Source: Hevea brasiliensis (Eukaryota; Streptophyta; Magnoliopsida; Malpighiales; Euphorbiaceae). From it: 64,000 nucleotides of DNA. Under the pieces are notes generated by a model, which was not told the origin of the DNA, made no database searches, and saw nothing but the letters and a program-made list of their open reading frames with translations. The stretch is taken from NCBI RefSeq assembly GCF_030052815.1, contig NC_079497.1, positions 16,258,258 to 16,322,257 on the forward strand, in the 5' to 3' direction. Positions 63,801 to 64,000 of the stretch are shown here, one piece after another (position 1 is the stretch's first letter; each line of letters begins with the position of its first letter). Position numbers and translations under genes: made by a program.

Positions 63801-64000
63801 GGTTTTTATTTTTTTTTCTTTTCTTTATATATTTTTCTATTAGTTCTTTAATTTAATTTTCGATCCCAAAATTTTCTTTTCTCCGATTTTATTTGACAGT
63901 TAGGTCAGGAGTCAGCTCTCGGGGTCAATTGACTAAATTGCCCCTCGCCGGTTCATCCCAGTTTGCAAGTAATTCCATATTTCTTCCGGCTCCCTGACTT
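60810..64000 (-). repeat. 5' LTR of the Tekay-like element, at least 3.19 kb, continues past the window
   Basis: Its 3' end (GGTGTGACA on the minus strand) abuts the primer site. The sequence near 63910-63990 corresponds to about position 430 of the LTR at 661, so roughly 0.4 kb lies outside. A TATATAAAG on the minus strand (63823-63831) is a plausible promoter. Reading frames inside are not supported as genes. Confidence 0.88.

Larger units (their letters stand above)
57345..64000 (-). mobile_element. Tekay/Del-like Ty3-gypsy element, internally deleted, runs off the window
   Basis: Reading leftward: 5' LTR (from beyond 64000 to 60810), primer site 60787-60801, gag, protease and part of RT, then a junction straight into the last 578 bp of the 3' LTR (57345-57922). 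RNase H, integrase, any chromodomain and most of the 3' LTR are missing. The two copies of the LTR end differ at only a handful of positions, so this is the youngest element here. RT and gag wording and the LTR length over 3 kb fit the Tekay/Del lineage of chromoviruses. Confidence 0.9.

Overview
The window looks like nuclear DNA of a eudicot plant. It is AT-rich, it has one spliced plant gene with GT-AG introns, and nearly everything else is plant transposable-element sequence: Ty1/copia, Ty3/gypsy including Tekay/Del-like elements with LTRs over 3 kb, CACTA, LINE, MITE and perhaps SINE. The repeat families would fit a woody species such as a Euphorbiaceae member, but the species cannot be proved from sequence alone.

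Layout: (1) 1-6661 is the 3' part and LTR of an old gypsy element, interrupted by a 3.75 kb solo LTR with a CTTCA target duplication. (2) 7021-12147 is a decayed copia element with both LTRs, sitting in a compound microsatellite. (3) 12391-18000 holds the only intact host gene, a five-exon, 272-residue tropinone-reductase-like short-chain dehydrogenase on the minus strand (16010-17879). About 2-4 kb to its left lies a wrecked paralogue (12391-14500), broken up by a SINE candidate, a LINE tail and a 791-bp insertion with a 9-bp target duplication; a CACTA-like end follows. (4) 18212-28385 is a minus-strand copia element with a 2.1 kb LTR, split by a second solo LTR (CATGA duplication). It joins a foreign LTR on the left and abuts a broken DUF4283/LINE ORF1-like gene on the right. 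(5) 28499-29231 is a MITE with a second MITE of the same family inserted in opposite orientation. (6) 29235-32852 is AT-rich with nothing recognisable. (7) 32853-49122 is a stack: a possible TIR-bounded element holds a copia element (33243-48546) whose RT-RNase H-3' region is present three times in tandem, and the third copy is split by a 5.7 kb CACTA element (GCC duplication). That CACTA has lost its catalytic transposase domain and carries a MIKC*-like MADS-box fragment. (8) 49123-53334 is AT-rich with no gene. (9) 53335-54140 is the 3' end of a LINE (RNase H). (10) 54736-64000 is three nested LTR structures; the youngest is a minus-strand Tekay element with gag, protease and part of RT, missing RNase H, integrase and most of its left LTR.

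Function: only the dehydrogenase looks able to make a full product. All transposon reading frames carry stops, frameshifts or deletions. I found no tRNA or rRNA gene, no CRISPR and no multi-gene system. The most unusual item is the MADS-box fragment inside the CACTA element, followed by the copia triplication and the nested solo LTRs.
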